Assembly: GCF_000161795.2 (NCBI RefSeq)
Contig: NZ_CP006882.1
Coordinates: 1,798,001 to 1,862,000 of the forward strand
Length of the DNA: 64,000 nt
From: Synechococcus sp. WH 8109
Lineage (GTDB): Bacteria > Cyanobacteriota > Cyanobacteriia > PCC-6307 > Cyanobiaceae
Direction of reading: 5' to 3'
Part shown: positions 21,905-31,183 of the stretch, piece after piece
Position numbering within the stretch: position 1 is the stretch's first letter
Layout: every line of letters starts with the position of its first letter
Translations under genes and position numbers: made by a program
Notes under the pieces: model-generated
What the model saw: the letters and a program-made list of their open reading frames with translations, nothing else
What the model was told of the DNA's origin: nothing
Database searches by the model: none

Positions 21905-22011
21905 CGTGTGGGTATCGCTCTGACGGTATCTCCGGCAGGCAAACCGGGCATGTCAGCCGCGTCACCTGAGGATGTCTTCTAAGGTTCCGTGACTTTCTTC
22001 ACAAAGGACAT

Positions 22012-22722
22012 TTGATCGGCGGCACCTGGCAAACATCAGCCCCCGCTCGGTCGTGGTCCTTTCCCGTGGCCCGCATCGCCGCAGCCATGGTGGTGCTGCC
22101 GGTCTTCCTGCAAGCCCCCTGGGTGAGGCTGGATCCGTTCTCAGCCACCTTGTTCACCGGAGTTCTGGTTGCAGCGGGACTGGTGATGCATCAGAGCCGC
22201 TCCCAAACAACATCCGACCTGGGTTCCCTGCTTGTGGGTTTCAGCGGCAGCTGGCTGGCAGGGTGCATTTTCTGGGGTTGGCTGCGGGCCCATCCCGTTC
22301 TGCATTTACCGGTGGAAGCCTTCGCCGTACCTGTGGCCTTGGGTGGCCTGCAGGGGCGCTGGCGCCTGGCGGCGACGTTTTATTTGTCGTCCCTGGTGGG
22401 CACAGCTTGCACTGACCTGGCCATGGCGGCCACCGGCGTGATGCAGTTCTGGCCCGCAGTGGTGACGGCCTCCCTCGATCAAGCGCCGCTACTGCTGCAT
22501 CAAGCGGGGACGCATCTACTCCAGCCCTTGCCTCTGGTCACTCTGGTGATCTCAGCATTCCTCGTTCTGTTGGCTGGACGTCGCCTGAGCAGGAACGACA
22601 GCGGTTTCACCGGTGATGCGGGATCCATGGCCGCTGCCGTCTTGATCACCACCCTTTGGGTGGACGGCTTGTTCCTGCTTTCGTCCTTGCTGCAGCCCGG
22701 GCTCAGTGGCCTGATCGAGTGA
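22012..22722 (+). CDS. DUF3120 membrane protein
   Basis: A 236-residue membrane protein with about six helices. The stretch LPVFLQAPWVRLDPF, the block GFSGSWLAGCIFWGWLR and the later LPVEAFAVPVALGG match the cyanobacterial DUF3120 family as I know it. The start is a TTG at 22012; internal starts are possible. The C-terminal 60 residues are additional to the core family pattern. It is divergent from uppP with a 107-base gap. Function unknown. Confidence 0.78.
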   Translation: MIGGTWQTSAPARSWSFPVARIAAAMVVLPVFLQAPWVRLDPFSATLFTGVLVAAGLVMHQSRSQTTSDLGSLLVGFSGSWLAGCIFWGWLRAHPVLHLPVEAFAVPVALGGLQGRWRLAATFYLSSLVGTACTDLAMAATGVMQFWPAVVTASLDQAPLLLHQAGTHLLQPLPLVTLVISAFLVLLAGRRLSRNDSGFTGDAGSMAAAVLITTLWVDGLFLLSSLLQPGLSGLIE

Positions 22723-22834
22723 AACGAACTGCAAAAGCTGCACCGGTTCAAGGGCTTGAACGGCGCAACGACTTGTAGTCTTCCGGAGCCGGCACTGCCG
22801 GTCGACCCGTTCCGACCCCTGATCGAGAGTTGAG

Positions 22835-23242
22835 ATGAAGCGGCTTCTGAGCTGGCTGACCGGCGTACTAGTGATGGCGAGCCTGATGGCAGGCCTCGTG
22901 CTTCCGAGCAGCGTCTACGCCGACGACGACCTTCGCAACAAGTATTCCGGCAATGAGATCCGCAACATTGCGGACGACAAAATTGCCGCACGCGACGGCA
23001 AGGTGGATTTGAACAATTCCTCCGTGCGACGTTTCCAGCAGTTCCCCGGGATGTACCCGACCATGGCCGGCAAGATCGTGCTGGGTGGCCCTTACGACAG
23101 CGTTGACGATGTGCTGTCTCTTGATCTGACCGAGCGTCAGCAGGAGCTGTTCGCGAAGTACCGCGACAACTTCACCGTCACTCCTCCCTCCATTGCTCTA
23201 AACGAGGGAGACGACCGAATCAACGACGGCCAATACCGCTGA
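22835..23242 (+). CDS. psbU: photosystem II extrinsic protein PsbU (12 kDa)
   Basis: A 135-residue precursor. The signal peptide (1-29, cleavage after VYA) sends it to the thylakoid lumen, where it caps the oxygen-evolving complex together with PsbO and PsbV. The mature part has the PsbU helix-hairpin-helix: KVDLNNSSVRRFQQFPGMYP and the following AGKIVLGGPYDSVDDVL. Length and sequence fit the family throughout. It is monocistronic, with a terminator 36 bases downstream. Confidence 0.96.
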   Translation: MKRLLSWLTGVLVMASLMAGLVLPSSVYADDDLRNKYSGNEIRNIADDKIAARDGKVDLNNSSVRRFQQFPGMYPTMAGKIVLGGPYDSVDDVLSLDLTERQQELFAKYRDNFTVTPPSIALNEGDDRINDGQYR

Positions 23243-23277
23243 TTCCTGACCCCGTCACACTGGTTGTGACTGCTTGA

Positions 23278-23303
23278 ACCGCCGGACCACCGGCGGTTTT
23301 TTT
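23278..23303 (+). terminator. terminator after psbU
   Basis: The hairpin ACCGCCG-GACCAC-CGGCGGT is followed by a run of seven T residues. It lies within the upstream extension of the nadB frame, which argues that nadB starts after it. Confidence 0.88.
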
Positions 23304-23312
23304 GTCCCCGTG

Positions 23313-24971
23313 ATGGCCCAGCCCCGCAGCTCTGATCCCATTCCCTCAGGTCCCTGGGACGTGGTGGTGATCGGTGCCGGGGCTGCTGGCTTGATGACCT
23401 GCCTTGATCTGCCGCCGGAGTTCAAGGTGTTGCTGCTCAACCGCAACACGGGCCAGCGTTCTTCCAGCCGCTGGGCCCAGGGGGGCATTGCCGCGGTGAC
23501 CCGCAAGGAGGACAGCGCCGACAGCCATGCGAAGGACACCGTTCTAGCTGGAGCCGGCCTTTGCGATGGCGATGCGGTGCGGCTGTTGGTGCAAGAGGCA
23601 CCCCATTGCGTGGAGCGCTTAGAGCAGCTGGGCATGGCCTTCGACCGGGATCAGGACGGTCTGGCCACCACCCTGGAAGCAGCCCACAGCCACAGACGAG
23701 TGCTGCATGTGCAAGACCGCACAGGGAGAGCCCTGGTGGATGTGCTGCGGGATCGTGTTGAGCAACGACCGGGGTTACTGCACCGCCGCGGCGTTCGCGT
23801 GACGCAGCTGCTGGTGCGCGATGGGCGCTGTTGCGGCGTACAGGTGCTGGATGGGCCGCATCTTCACGGGATCGAAGCCCGCGCCGTGGTGTTGGCCAGC
23901 GGCGGTGGTGGTCATCTGTACGCCAACACCACCAACCCAGCCCAGGCCTGTGGCGAAGGCATCGCCCTCGCCTGGCAGGCGGGCGCAGCCGTGGAAGATC
24001 TGGAATTCGTTCAGTTTCATCCAACGGCCATCCGCCTGGATGACGCCCCCTGCTTTCTGATCTCCGAAGCCGTTCGCGGAGAGGGCGGCGTGCTGGTGGA
24101 TGCCCTCGGGGGCAGCCCTGTGGCCCACCTGCCCCAACGCGACCTCTCACCGCGGGACCAGGTGAGCCGAGCCTTGATGCAGGCCATGCAGCGGCAGCAG
24201 GTGAAACAGATGTGGCTCGACTTTGCCGCCATCCCGCGAGAGCAAGCGGAGCGACGCTTCCCAACGATCCTGGACCGCTGCGACGAACTCGGACTGAATC
24301 CATTGGAACGACCAATCCCCGTGGCCCCAGCCGCCCACTACTGGATGGGAGGGGTGGCCACAGACCTACAGGCCGCCACCACACTGCCGGGGCTCTATGC
24401 CGTGGGAGAAGTGGCCTGCACAGGCCTGCACGGCGCCAACCGACTGGCCAGCAACTCCCTGATGGAGTGCCTGGTGTTCGCCCATCGCCTCAAAGAGATC
24501 GAGCTCGGCCCTGCCCCAGCGGCCCTCGCCAGCGACACAACGCAACCGCTTGCCTTGGACCTCGACGGCTGCAGCAGTTCGCACTTGATCAACGCCATCG
24601 AGCAACTGCGGCAGCTCTGCTGGCGACGGGCGGGGGTGGAACGATCCGCCGCCGGACTGCGCCAGGCCATCGGCAAGGTGAAAGCCGACGAACAACATCT
24701 GGAGCAGCAGGCACTGCTCCAGGCACTGCTACGGCAAGACCCCTGTGCCCCCAGACGGTTGGCCGAAAGCAGCCGACGCGATCTGAACCTGTTGCTGGAT
24801 CTCCACCACAGGTTGCTAACCAGCCGTCTGATGCTGGAGGCCTGCCTGTTTCGCGGAGAAAGCCGGGGAGGCCATTACCGCAGCGATGCTCCTGCGCCGC
24901 TACCGCAATGGAGGCAGCATTCCCGGCAACAACGGCAACGGGGCATCGTCACCCGTGCCGTCCGGGACTGA
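23313..24971 (+). CDS. nadB: L-aspartate oxidase
   Basis: FAD-dependent enzyme that oxidises aspartate to iminoaspartate, the first step of de novo NAD synthesis. About 552 residues. The dinucleotide-binding fold is VVVIGAGAAGLMTC near the N-terminus; SSRWAQGGIAAV and the later GLHGANRLASNSLMECLVF are typical of NadB. The start is the ATG at 23313 (a GTG at 23310 is equally possible); the longer frame from 23274 would be translated through the psbU terminator. The C-terminal 30 residues are basic and low in conservation. It ends 13 bases before the convergent VKOR gene. Confidence 0.93.
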   Translation: MAQPRSSDPIPSGPWDVVVIGAGAAGLMTCLDLPPEFKVLLLNRNTGQRSSSRWAQGGIAAVTRKEDSADSHAKDTVLAGAGLCDGDAVRLLVQEAPHCVERLEQLGMAFDRDQDGLATTLEAAHSHRRVLHVQDRTGRALVDVLRDRVEQRPGLLHRRGVRVTQLLVRDGRCCGVQVLDGPHLHGIEARAVVLASGGGGHLYANTTNPAQACGEGIALAWQAGAAVEDLEFVQFHPTAIRLDDAPCFLISEAVRGEGGVLVDALGGSPVAHLPQRDLSPRDQVSRALMQAMQRQQVKQMWLDFAAIPREQAERRFPTILDRCDELGLNPLERPIPVAPAAHYWMGGVATDLQAATTLPGLYAVGEVACTGLHGANRLASNSLMECLVFAHRLKEIELGPAPAALASDTTQPLALDLDGCSSSHLINAIEQLRQLCWRRAGVERSAAGLRQAIGKVKADEQHLEQQALLQALLRQDPCAPRRLAESSRRDLNLLLDLHHRLLTSRLMLEACLFRGESRGGHYRSDAPAPLPQWRQHSRQQRQRGIVTRAVRD

Positions 24972-24984
24972 GGGCAGTCCTGAT

Positions 24985-25914
24985 TCAGAAGTCGGTGTCG
25001 CCCTTGTAGCCACTGAGTTCCGCAAGGGTGTCGAGCCCCTTCACCCCGGAATCGATGCTGCCGTTGATCTCCCAGCTGGGGAAACCCTCCAATCCCTTAC
25101 TTCGGCAGAGATCGGCCTGGTTGTTCTCACCGTCCGGCGCACACTCCACGACGTTCAGCTGATCCGAGGCCTGCTTGCCGAACAGCTCCTTCTGTTCGTG
25201 ACAGTGGGGGCACCAGTAGGCGGAATACATCAGGGCGCCGCTGCTGGCGAGGTGCTCAGCCAAAGCGATCGAAGCGGACGTGCTCTCGGTGGTGACAACG
25301 GGTGCAACGCCGGATCCGCTGGCCACAGCGTCGGGCCGGTTTGGATCCACCACCGACGCCCAGATCAACCCCCCCAGCAGCACCGCCAGGGCCAGAAGCA
25401 CGCCGCGGAACAGCAGCTGACCCAAGTCGTCCCAACCACCACCAACGATGGACAGCACAAACAGGACGAGGGACAGCGCAGCCGAAAGAACGCAGAAAAA
25501 ACAGAAAGCCTGGATCTTGAGCAGCATCACCCCCAACAGCACACCGCTGAAGACGGCCATACCGAGGGACACAGTGAACAGCCCCCACCAGGTGCGGCGG
25601 GACAGGTCACCCTTGTTCTCTTGCAGCCCTGGCAACAGTGGCAGCAGCGCCATCAGCAGCACAGCGCCATAGGCCAGCACCCCTACCAAGGAGAGCGGAA
25701 TCCCGGCGAACACTGTGCCCCAGGCGCTGTTAAGCACCTTGTCGCAACCGTCGGCTCCCATCGGACAGGTGAGGTTACCGAGCAGACCCCATCGCTTCAA
25801 CGTGATCGAACCGGTGTCGATCAGCCCAGCGGTGGCCAGCACCGCCATGGCGATGCGGGCCCATTTAGCGCCGGAATCCTGACGGCGACGGCTGACGAGA
25901 CGGGTGGTGCCCAT
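24985..25914 (-). CDS. vitamin K epoxide reductase-thioredoxin fusion
   Basis: A 309-residue disulfide-generating membrane enzyme. The N-terminal VKOR domain has membrane helices and two redox pairs: Cys50/Cys57 in a lumenal loop, and Cys138/Cys141 (CFFC), the quinone-side pair. The C-terminal thioredoxin-like domain (about 210-309) has CPHC at 235-238 and further cysteines at 258 and 270. The fusion is known from Synechococcus, where the thioredoxin domain takes electrons from substrate proteins and passes them through VKOR to quinone, doing the combined job of DsbA and DsbB in the periplasm or lumen. Confidence 0.94.
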   Translation of the reverse strand: MGTTRLVSRRRQDSGAKWARIAMAVLATAGLIDTGSITLKRWGLLGNLTCPMGADGCDKVLNSAWGTVFAGIPLSLVGVLAYGAVLLMALLPLLPGLQENKGDLSRRTWWGLFTVSLGMAVFSGVLLGVMLLKIQAFCFFCVLSAALSLVLFVLSIVGGGWDDLGQLLFRGVLLALAVLLGGLIWASVVDPNRPDAVASGSGVAPVVTTESTSASIALAEHLASSGALMYSAYWCPHCHEQKELFGKQASDQLNVVECAPDGENNQADLCRSKGLEGFPSWEINGSIDSGVKGLDTLAELSGYKGDTDF

Positions 25915-25999
25915 CCTTGAACTTCAAGTGATCGGATTCTGTCAGTTCCGGCATGATCAGGCCGCTTCGTAGGCTGATCTTTGGCCTGCCGGCGACGTG

Positions 26000-27376
26000 A
26001 TGACCAGCACCCCGACGAAACCGACGGTCGCCTTTGCCCACCTGGGCTGCGAGAAGAATCGGGTGGACACCGAACACATGGTGGGGCTGCTGGCAGAAGC
26101 GGGTTATGGCGTCAGCACCGATGAACGGGATGCCGCCGTGGTGGTGGTGAACACCTGCAGCTTCATCCAGGACGCCCGCGAAGAATCGGTGCGCACCCTG
26201 GTGGGACTGGCGGAACAGGGCAAGGAATTGATCATCGCGGGATGCCTGGCCCAACATTTCCAGGAGGAGTTGCTGGAGTCGATCCCCGAGGCCAAAGCCA
26301 TCGTGGGGACCGGCGACTACCAGCACATAGTGGATGTGTTGCAGCGGGTGGAAGCGGGGGAGCGGGTCAACCAGGTCAGCGCCGTTCCCACCTTTGTGGG
26401 TGACGAACACCTGCCACGCCAACGCACCACCGACCAGGCGGTGGCCTTCCTCAAGGTGGCCGAAGGCTGCGACTACCGCTGCGCCTTCTGCATCATTCCG
26501 AAACTGCGAGGGGATCAGCGCAGTCGACCGATCGAATCAATCGTGGCCGAGGCCCACCAACTGGCGGAACAGGGGGTGCAGGAGCTGATCCTGATCAGCC
26601 AAATCACCACCAACTACGGCCTTGACCTCTACGGCAAACCCAAGCTGGCAGAACTGCTGCGAGCCCTCGGCGACGTAGAGATCCCCTGGATCCGGGTGCA
26701 CTACGCCTATCCCACCGGGCTGACCCCAGACGTGCTGGCGGCCTACCGGGAGGTGCCCAATGTGGTGCCTTATCTGGATCTGCCGTTGCAGCACAGCCAT
26801 CCGGAGGTGCTGCGGGCGATGAACCGCCCCTGGCAGGCGGATGTGAACGACCGCCTGCTGGATCAGATCCGCGACCAACTCCCCGATGCAGTGCTGCGCA
26901 CCACGTTGATCGTGGGGTTCCCTGGCGAAACAGAGGAGCACTTCCAGCACCTGATGGGCTTCCTCGAGCGCCAACGCTTCGATCATGTTGGGGTATTCAC
27001 CTTCTCTCCGGAGGACGGCACAGCAGCGGCGGAACTGCCCGATCGCGTCGATCCCGAGGTGGCCCAAGCCCGCAAGGATGCCCTAATGGCCCTGCAACAA
27101 CCCATTTCGGAGGAACGCAACAGCCGCTGGGTGGGGCGCACTGTTGACGTGCTGATCGAACAACACAACCCGCAAACCGGCGAGATGATCGGGCGATGCG
27201 CCCGCTTTGCGCCCGAAGTGGATGGTGAAGTGCGGGTGCAACCCGGCGCCGATGATCAACAGGCCGCGCCGGGCAGCCTGGTGCCGGTGGAGATCACCGG
27301 GGCTGACATCTACGACCTCAGCGGGAGGATTGTTGGTGCCCGCGCCATGGTGGCCGCAGCGAAACGCCAGGGTTGA
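26000..27376 (+). CDS. rimO: ribosomal protein S12 methylthiotransferase RimO
   Basis: A radical SAM enzyme that methylthiolates an aspartate of ribosomal protein S12. About 458 residues. The N-terminal UPF0004 domain carries the auxiliary cluster ligands (cysteines near 17, 53 and 82); the radical SAM CX3CX2C is CDYRCAFC near 157-164; a TRAM domain ends the protein. The block [20 protein letters not shown] distinguishes RimO from MiaB. Start is the ATG at 26000, with a GTG one codon upstream. The MFS gene starts within the stop codon. Confidence 0.94.
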   Translation: MTSTPTKPTVAFAHLGCEKNRVDTEHMVGLLAEAGYGVSTDERDAAVVVVNTCSFIQDAREESVRTLVGLAEQGKELIIAGCLAQHFQEELLESIPEAKAIVGTGDYQHIVDVLQRVEAGERVNQVSAVPTFVGDEHLPRQRTTDQAVAFLKVAEGCDYRCAFCIIPKLRGDQRSRPIESIVAEAHQLAEQGVQELILISQITTNYGLDLYGKPKLAELLRALGDVEIPWIRVHYAYPTGLTPDVLAAYREVPNVVPYLDLPLQHSHPEVLRAMNRPWQADVNDRLLDQIRDQLPDAVLRTTLIVGFPGETEEHFQHLMGFLERQRFDHVGVFTFSPEDGTAAAELPDRVDPEVAQARKDALMALQQPISEERNSRWVGRTVDVLIEQHNPQTGEMIGRCARFAPEVDGEVRVQPGADDQQAAPGSLVPVEITGADIYDLSGRIVGARAMVAAAKRQG

Positions 27377-28596
27377 TCCTTCATAAACTGCGGGCCGAGC
27401 AGCAACGCCAGCTTTTTCTGATCGCCTCCGGCGTGAGCACTGCGGGTTCTTTTGCCGGCATCACCGCCAAGGGCTGGATTCTGATGAAGGGAGGCGTGGA
27501 CCCCTTCGTGCTGGCGTTGAACTTCGCCGCTCTTTCACTTCCAAGCTTGCTGGTGAGTGGTCCAGCAGGGGTGCGTACCGACCGGGTGGGCTGTGAGCGG
27601 GTGCTGGTGCACGCGCAATGGGCACTGCTGACTGCCTCTGGCCTGGGGGCCCTAGCGATTCCCCTGTTGGAGGGCACAGCCCAGGTGCTGCTGCTGCTCT
27701 GCAGCACACTTTTGGTGGGCATCGCCGGTGCCTATGAATTAACGGCACGCAACAAATACTGCTCGATCCTGGTGGAGCGGCCGGAACAGCTGGCGGGCTA
27801 CCTCACCAGCTTTTCGGTGGTCTTCAACGTGGGCAAACTGGTAGGCCCGCCGATCGGCGGGTTGTTGCTGGCGGCCACTAGCCCGGCCTGGGCCCTGGGC
27901 ATTGATGCGGCCAGCTATCTGCTGCCAATCACCAGTGTGATGTTCTTGCTCAACCCGAATCGGGATCGGGAAGTGCGCAGCAGCATCGGTCAAGACGCCA
28001 GCCTGCTAAACGCCTGGCGCCACTGCGGTAGCACCCTTCAAGGGGTGCTCAGCTTCACCGCTGTGCTGTGTCTGATCGGGTTCTATCACCCGGGACTGGC
28101 CCCGTTGATCGCCTTCGATCAACTGGGACCGAATCCCACGGATCTGGGGCTGTTCACAAGCGTGCTGGCGGGCGGGAGCATCGTGGGCGGGCTGGTGCTG
28201 CAACGCAACAGCCAGCGTTTCTGCCGGCGCCCTTTCCTCACTCTCGGGGGTTTTGGCTTGATTACCGCAGTGGCCCAGCTGGGAATGGCCCGCACTCCAG
28301 GGCCTGTGTTCAGTCTGGCCATGGCCTTTCTGATAGGCGCCGGCACAGCCGGACTGTTGAGCAGCTGCAACCTGATCAGTCAGATCGGCTCACCACAGGT
28401 AATGCGAGGCCGGATGGCTGGGCTCAGCCAGATCGCCTTCCTCGGCGGTGGCGGGCTCAGTGGATTGATCGTTGCCCTGATGGTGATGTTCACCAATCTC
28501 TCCACGGCTTTCGCAATCACGGGTAGCCTCAGCGCTGCTGTGGCTGTGCTTTGGATACGAAAGCGAGGAGGGAAGACGTTAGAGCCGCTCAGATGA
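27373..28596 (+). CDS. MFS transporter
   Basis: A 407-residue major facilitator with about 11-12 membrane helices, resembling the EntS/MFS_3 exporter group: the [11 protein letters not shown] loop between helices 2 and 3, and [11 protein letters not shown] in the first half. Substrate unknown; members export siderophores or drugs. The TTG start overlaps the rimO stop (TTGA), so the two are translationally coupled. Its last 8 bases overlap the antisense petL gene. Confidence 0.85.
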   Translation: MILHKLRAEQQRQLFLIASGVSTAGSFAGITAKGWILMKGGVDPFVLALNFAALSLPSLLVSGPAGVRTDRVGCERVLVHAQWALLTASGLGALAIPLLEGTAQVLLLLCSTLLVGIAGAYELTARNKYCSILVERPEQLAGYLTSFSVVFNVGKLVGPPIGGLLLAATSPAWALGIDAASYLLPITSVMFLLNPNRDREVRSSIGQDASLLNAWRHCGSTLQGVLSFTAVLCLIGFYHPGLAPLIAFDQLGPNPTDLGLFTSVLAGGSIVGGLVLQRNSQRFCRRPFLTLGGFGLITAVAQLGMARTPGPVFSLAMAFLIGAGTAGLLSSCNLISQIGSPQVMRGRMAGLSQIAFLGGGGLSGLIVALMVMFTNLSTAFAITGSLSAAVAVLWIRKRGGKTLEPLR

Positions 28597-28681
28597 GCTT
28601 GATTCCCTTCAGCAGCTTGGTGAGCACAAAAGCCGTCACCAGACCGGAACCAACCAGGCCGAGATAGATGCCGACGCCCAT
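28589..28681 (-). CDS. petL: cytochrome b6-f complex subunit PetL
   Basis: A 30-residue single-helix protein on the minus strand. The N-terminus is MGVGIYLGLVGSG and the C-terminus LLKGIKLI. The ending closely matches the KSIKLI end of cyanobacterial PetL as I know it, and the length and helix position agree. PetL is a peripheral small subunit that stabilises the b6f dimer in the thylakoid membrane. It is easily missed because of its size and because it overlaps the 3' end of the MFS gene. Confidence 0.78.
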   Translation of the reverse strand: MGVGIYLGLVGSGLVTAFVLTKLLKGIKLI

Positions 28682-28825
28682 GTGCAAGTACGGAGGTGAC
28701 CACTATTAGATCAGACACCGGCCTGAGTTCAGGCCATTGCGCTTAGGGTTTGTGAATAGCTGATACCGATTGATAGGTATCTCCAATCGGGCTGACCGGA
28801 CGTTCATCCACCAACGCCCGACGCC

Positions 28826-29573
28826 ATTGGCACGCTTTTCGTTTATCCCGAGTTCCCGAAGACCTTTTGGAGTAAGGACGACATGGCTTTGCAGATAAGC
28901 AAGGCCAAGCAGAGAGGCCTTCCTGTGGCCGTGGGTGGCCCCCTTCGCGAGCTCCACACAGGATGCACCGGAACTGGATCTGGCGAATTTCAAGATCCTT
29001 GATGACGGGAAATCACCCTGGCGATGTTCCTGGATGCCATGGCACGGGGGGAGACCCCTGTTCGCTTCACCGCCGAGGGAGACAAGCCAGACGTCACCGC
29101 CACCCCAATTCCACGCTTCGACCTGCTGCAACTCGAGGCCTACGACTCGATGAGCATGCTGTTCTCGCGGGGCTGCCCTCTTAACTGCGAGTTCTGCGAC
29201 ATCACCGTCCTCTACGGCCGCAAGCCCCACACCAAGACCCCCGAGCAGTTGGTGGCAGAACTGCTATCTGCACGGCCTGGGCTGGCGTCGCTCGATCTTT
29301 CTGGTGGATCTCAAGGCGCTGAGCATCGTGGTATGGCGGCAGGGCATCAAGCGCAACACCCACACCCGTTTCTGGCGTTACCTGCTAGGCATGGCACGCA
29401 ACAATCCTGCCCTGTTTGAACAGTTCCTATCGGTGCTGGCCCACAACGAGCACTTCCTCGAATACCGCTCGATCGTTCAGCCGGAAATCCGCGAACAGCT
29501 GGAATCACTGCCCCCCGAAGAACCCACAGCAGCCGAAGAACTGCAGCGGCCTGATCCTCAGTCCTGCACATAG
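28826..29573 (+). pseudogene. decayed B12-binding radical SAM gene (DUF4070 type)
   Basis: Pieces of one gene lie in order in different frames. The piece from 28826 (TLFVYPEFPKTFW) jumps, with about 55 expected residues missing, to ISKAKQRGLPVAVGGP. A shift near 28940 leads to APELDLANFKILDDG, and another near 29005 to ITLAMFLDAMARGE, PIPRFDLLQLEAYDSM, the radical SAM site CPLNCEFCDI and LYGRKPHTKTPEQL. A third shift near 29264 gives YLHGLGWRRSIFLVD, which is fused directly to LKALSIVVWRQGIKR and the normal C-terminus. Most of the catalytic barrel and DUF4070 region is gone. With at least three frameshifts and two internal deletions, no active enzyme can be made. Confidence 0.85.
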
Positions 29574-29965
29574 ACCGTGCCGTCACGCAGGCACTGCTCA
29601 GCCTTCTGCAACTCCCGCCCCAAATAAAGGGCATGGTCCAGCCGACTGACCGGGTGTGGGGCTTCCCCTTCCGTGAGCTGGATGCCCAGCTGTTTGGCCG
29701 TACTGCCGCGGTAAACCGTTGAAGGGCGCCGAGGAGCATTGCCCCCGTCGCAGCGCAACAACTCACCTGTCTCGGAATTTCGGGCCAAACCCTTGTCATC
29801 AATGGTGTTGCCGTAGTGCTCAAGCACCAATTCGGCCGCATCACGATCCAGTTTGATCAAGAAATAGCCACTGGGATCCAGAGCGATGAACCGCTGGGAC
29901 AGGCGCTGATCAAGAGCATCCATCGCAGAAGCAGTGGATGCCGGTGCTTCCGGGGTTGTGGTCAT
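29558..29965 (-). CDS. DUF4346 family protein
   Basis: A 135-residue soluble protein. The core ALDPSGYFLIKLDRD followed by LVLEHYGN and the late DHALYLGRELQKAE fit the cyanobacterial DUF4346 family, sometimes found at the C-terminus of longer proteins. The tail of the gene overlaps the end of the convergent radical SAM pseudogene by 16 bases. It follows the FemAB-like gene on the same strand by 9 bases, so it is probably the second gene of that operon. Role unknown. Confidence 0.75.
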   Translation of the reverse strand: MTTTPEAPASTASAMDALDQRLSQRFIALDPSGYFLIKLDRDAAELVLEHYGNTIDDKGLARNSETGELLRCDGGNAPRRPSTVYRGSTAKQLGIQLTEGEAPHPVSRLDHALYLGRELQKAEQCLRDGTVYVQD

Positions 29966-29974
29966 GGCTTCAAC

Positions 29975-31150
29975 CTACAAAACCAAGGCCGGAGGTTCTG
30001 CTTTGAAGGGCAGCTCCGCATTGATGGCCTCGATCTCCTCCAGCATCAAGCCATTCACCTTGGGCAACCAGGCGCGGATCAACTGATCCATCTGGGGCTG
30101 ATACCAGCGGTGCAGGCTGGCGTGGGGACAGGCCACAAAGCCTCGCCGGCGCTTGTGGCTGCCACCGGCTCCAGGGTCAAAGCTGACGATGCCGTTGGCC
30201 AGGGCCCATTCGATCGGAGCGTAGTAACAGACTTCGAAGTGAAGACAATCGATCTCCTCGTGGCTGCCCCAGTAGCGGCCCCAGAGCTGTCGGCCGTCCT
30301 GCACGCACATCGACATCGCCACCGGATCGCGCGGGTCACCTCGGTGGGCAGAAAAAAGCACCAGCTGGTCGCGGTGCAGACGTGCCAACGCTTCAAAAAA
30401 GCCCTCTTCCAGATACTTGCTACCCCACGGTCCCCAGCGAGCACAGTGCTGCTCGTAGAAACGATGCATGGATTGCAACAGCGGCAGATCCAGCTGAGCG
30501 CCGCTGAGGGGTGTCACGGTGATCCCGGCCTTGGCCACAGCCTTGCGTTCCCGCTTGATGTTGCGGCGCTGGTTGGCATTGAAACCCTTGAGGTAATCCT
30601 CAAACGTCTGGTCGTCGCCGCGGCTCCACAGGCTCTGCTGGTTCAGCCAGGCGGCACAGCCGGCGGCCTCCGCCAGGGGCCGCCACTGCGGATCCACGTA
30701 GAGGAAATTGCAGCTGAGGATGCCGTTCTGTTCGCAGAAGCGATCGATCGCCCGCAGCAACTCCCGGGTGAGCAGAGCTTCATCTTCTCCAGATCGCACA
30801 TGGAAGCGGTAGCCCAGCACTGGGCTGACCGGACTCATGCCTAGAAGCTTGGGGTAGTAGCGCAGCCCCAGATCCGCCGCCAGACGGGCAAAGGTCTGGT
30901 CGAACACAAACTCGCCATAGCTGTGGCCCTTGAGGAAAAGCGGAGCCACCGCAATCAGGATGTCATCACGCCAGAGGGCCAGATGCAGGGGCTGCCAGCC
31001 CTGCTCGGGAATGATGCTTCCGGAGCTTTCCAAGGACTCCAGCCAACTCCAGCGGTAGAAGGGGATCGCGGCGTCTCCCACCAGGCTGTTCCACTGCTGC
31101 TCCGGTATTTCGTTGATGGAGCGATGCCAGCGAGCCGTGAGTGACGTCAT
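29975..31150 (-). CDS. FemAB/GNAT-like acyltransferase (COG3146)
   Basis: A 391-residue soluble protein made of two related acyltransferase-like halves. The motifs QTFEDYLKGFNANQRRNIKRE, split here by residue SLWSRGDD before it, then GRYWGSHEEIDCLHFEVCYY and FDPGAGGSHKRRRGF are characteristic of the COG3146 group, annotated as GNAT or peptidogalycan biosynthesis proteins. The relation to FemAB suggests aminoacyl transfer to a cell-wall or other small acceptor, but no substrate is established. Start is at 31150. Confidence 0.82.
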   Translation of the reverse strand: MTSLTARWHRSINEIPEQQWNSLVGDAAIPFYRWSWLESLESSGSIIPEQGWQPLHLALWRDDILIAVAPLFLKGHSYGEFVFDQTFARLAADLGLRYYPKLLGMSPVSPVLGYRFHVRSGEDEALLTRELLRAIDRFCEQNGILSCNFLYVDPQWRPLAEAAGCAAWLNQQSLWSRGDDQTFEDYLKGFNANQRRNIKRERKAVAKAGITVTPLSGAQLDLPLLQSMHRFYEQHCARWGPWGSKYLEEGFFEALARLHRDQLVLFSAHRGDPRDPVAMSMCVQDGRQLWGRYWGSHEEIDCLHFEVCYYAPIEWALANGIVSFDPGAGGSHKRRRGFVACPHASLHRWYQPQMDQLIRAWLPKVNGLMLEEIEAINAELPFKAEPPALVL

Positions 31151-31183
31151 GTCGACGGTGCTTTAGGCCCTTGTGGGTCGACC

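Noticed and set aside
22746-22761. Inverted repeat GTTCAAG/CTTGAAC after the DUF3120 gene
   Set aside because: It is short, not GC-rich and has no T-run, so it cannot be called a terminator; no other role is evident.
28718-28733. Perfect 7-base palindrome GGCCTGA/TCAGGCC upstream of petL
   Set aside because: It could be an operator, but a palindrome of this size with no context is not enough for a call.
29816-30844. A 342-codon plus-strand frame opposite the COG3146 gene
   Set aside because: It shows no family motifs, and the minus-strand protein has strong conserved blocks over the whole length.
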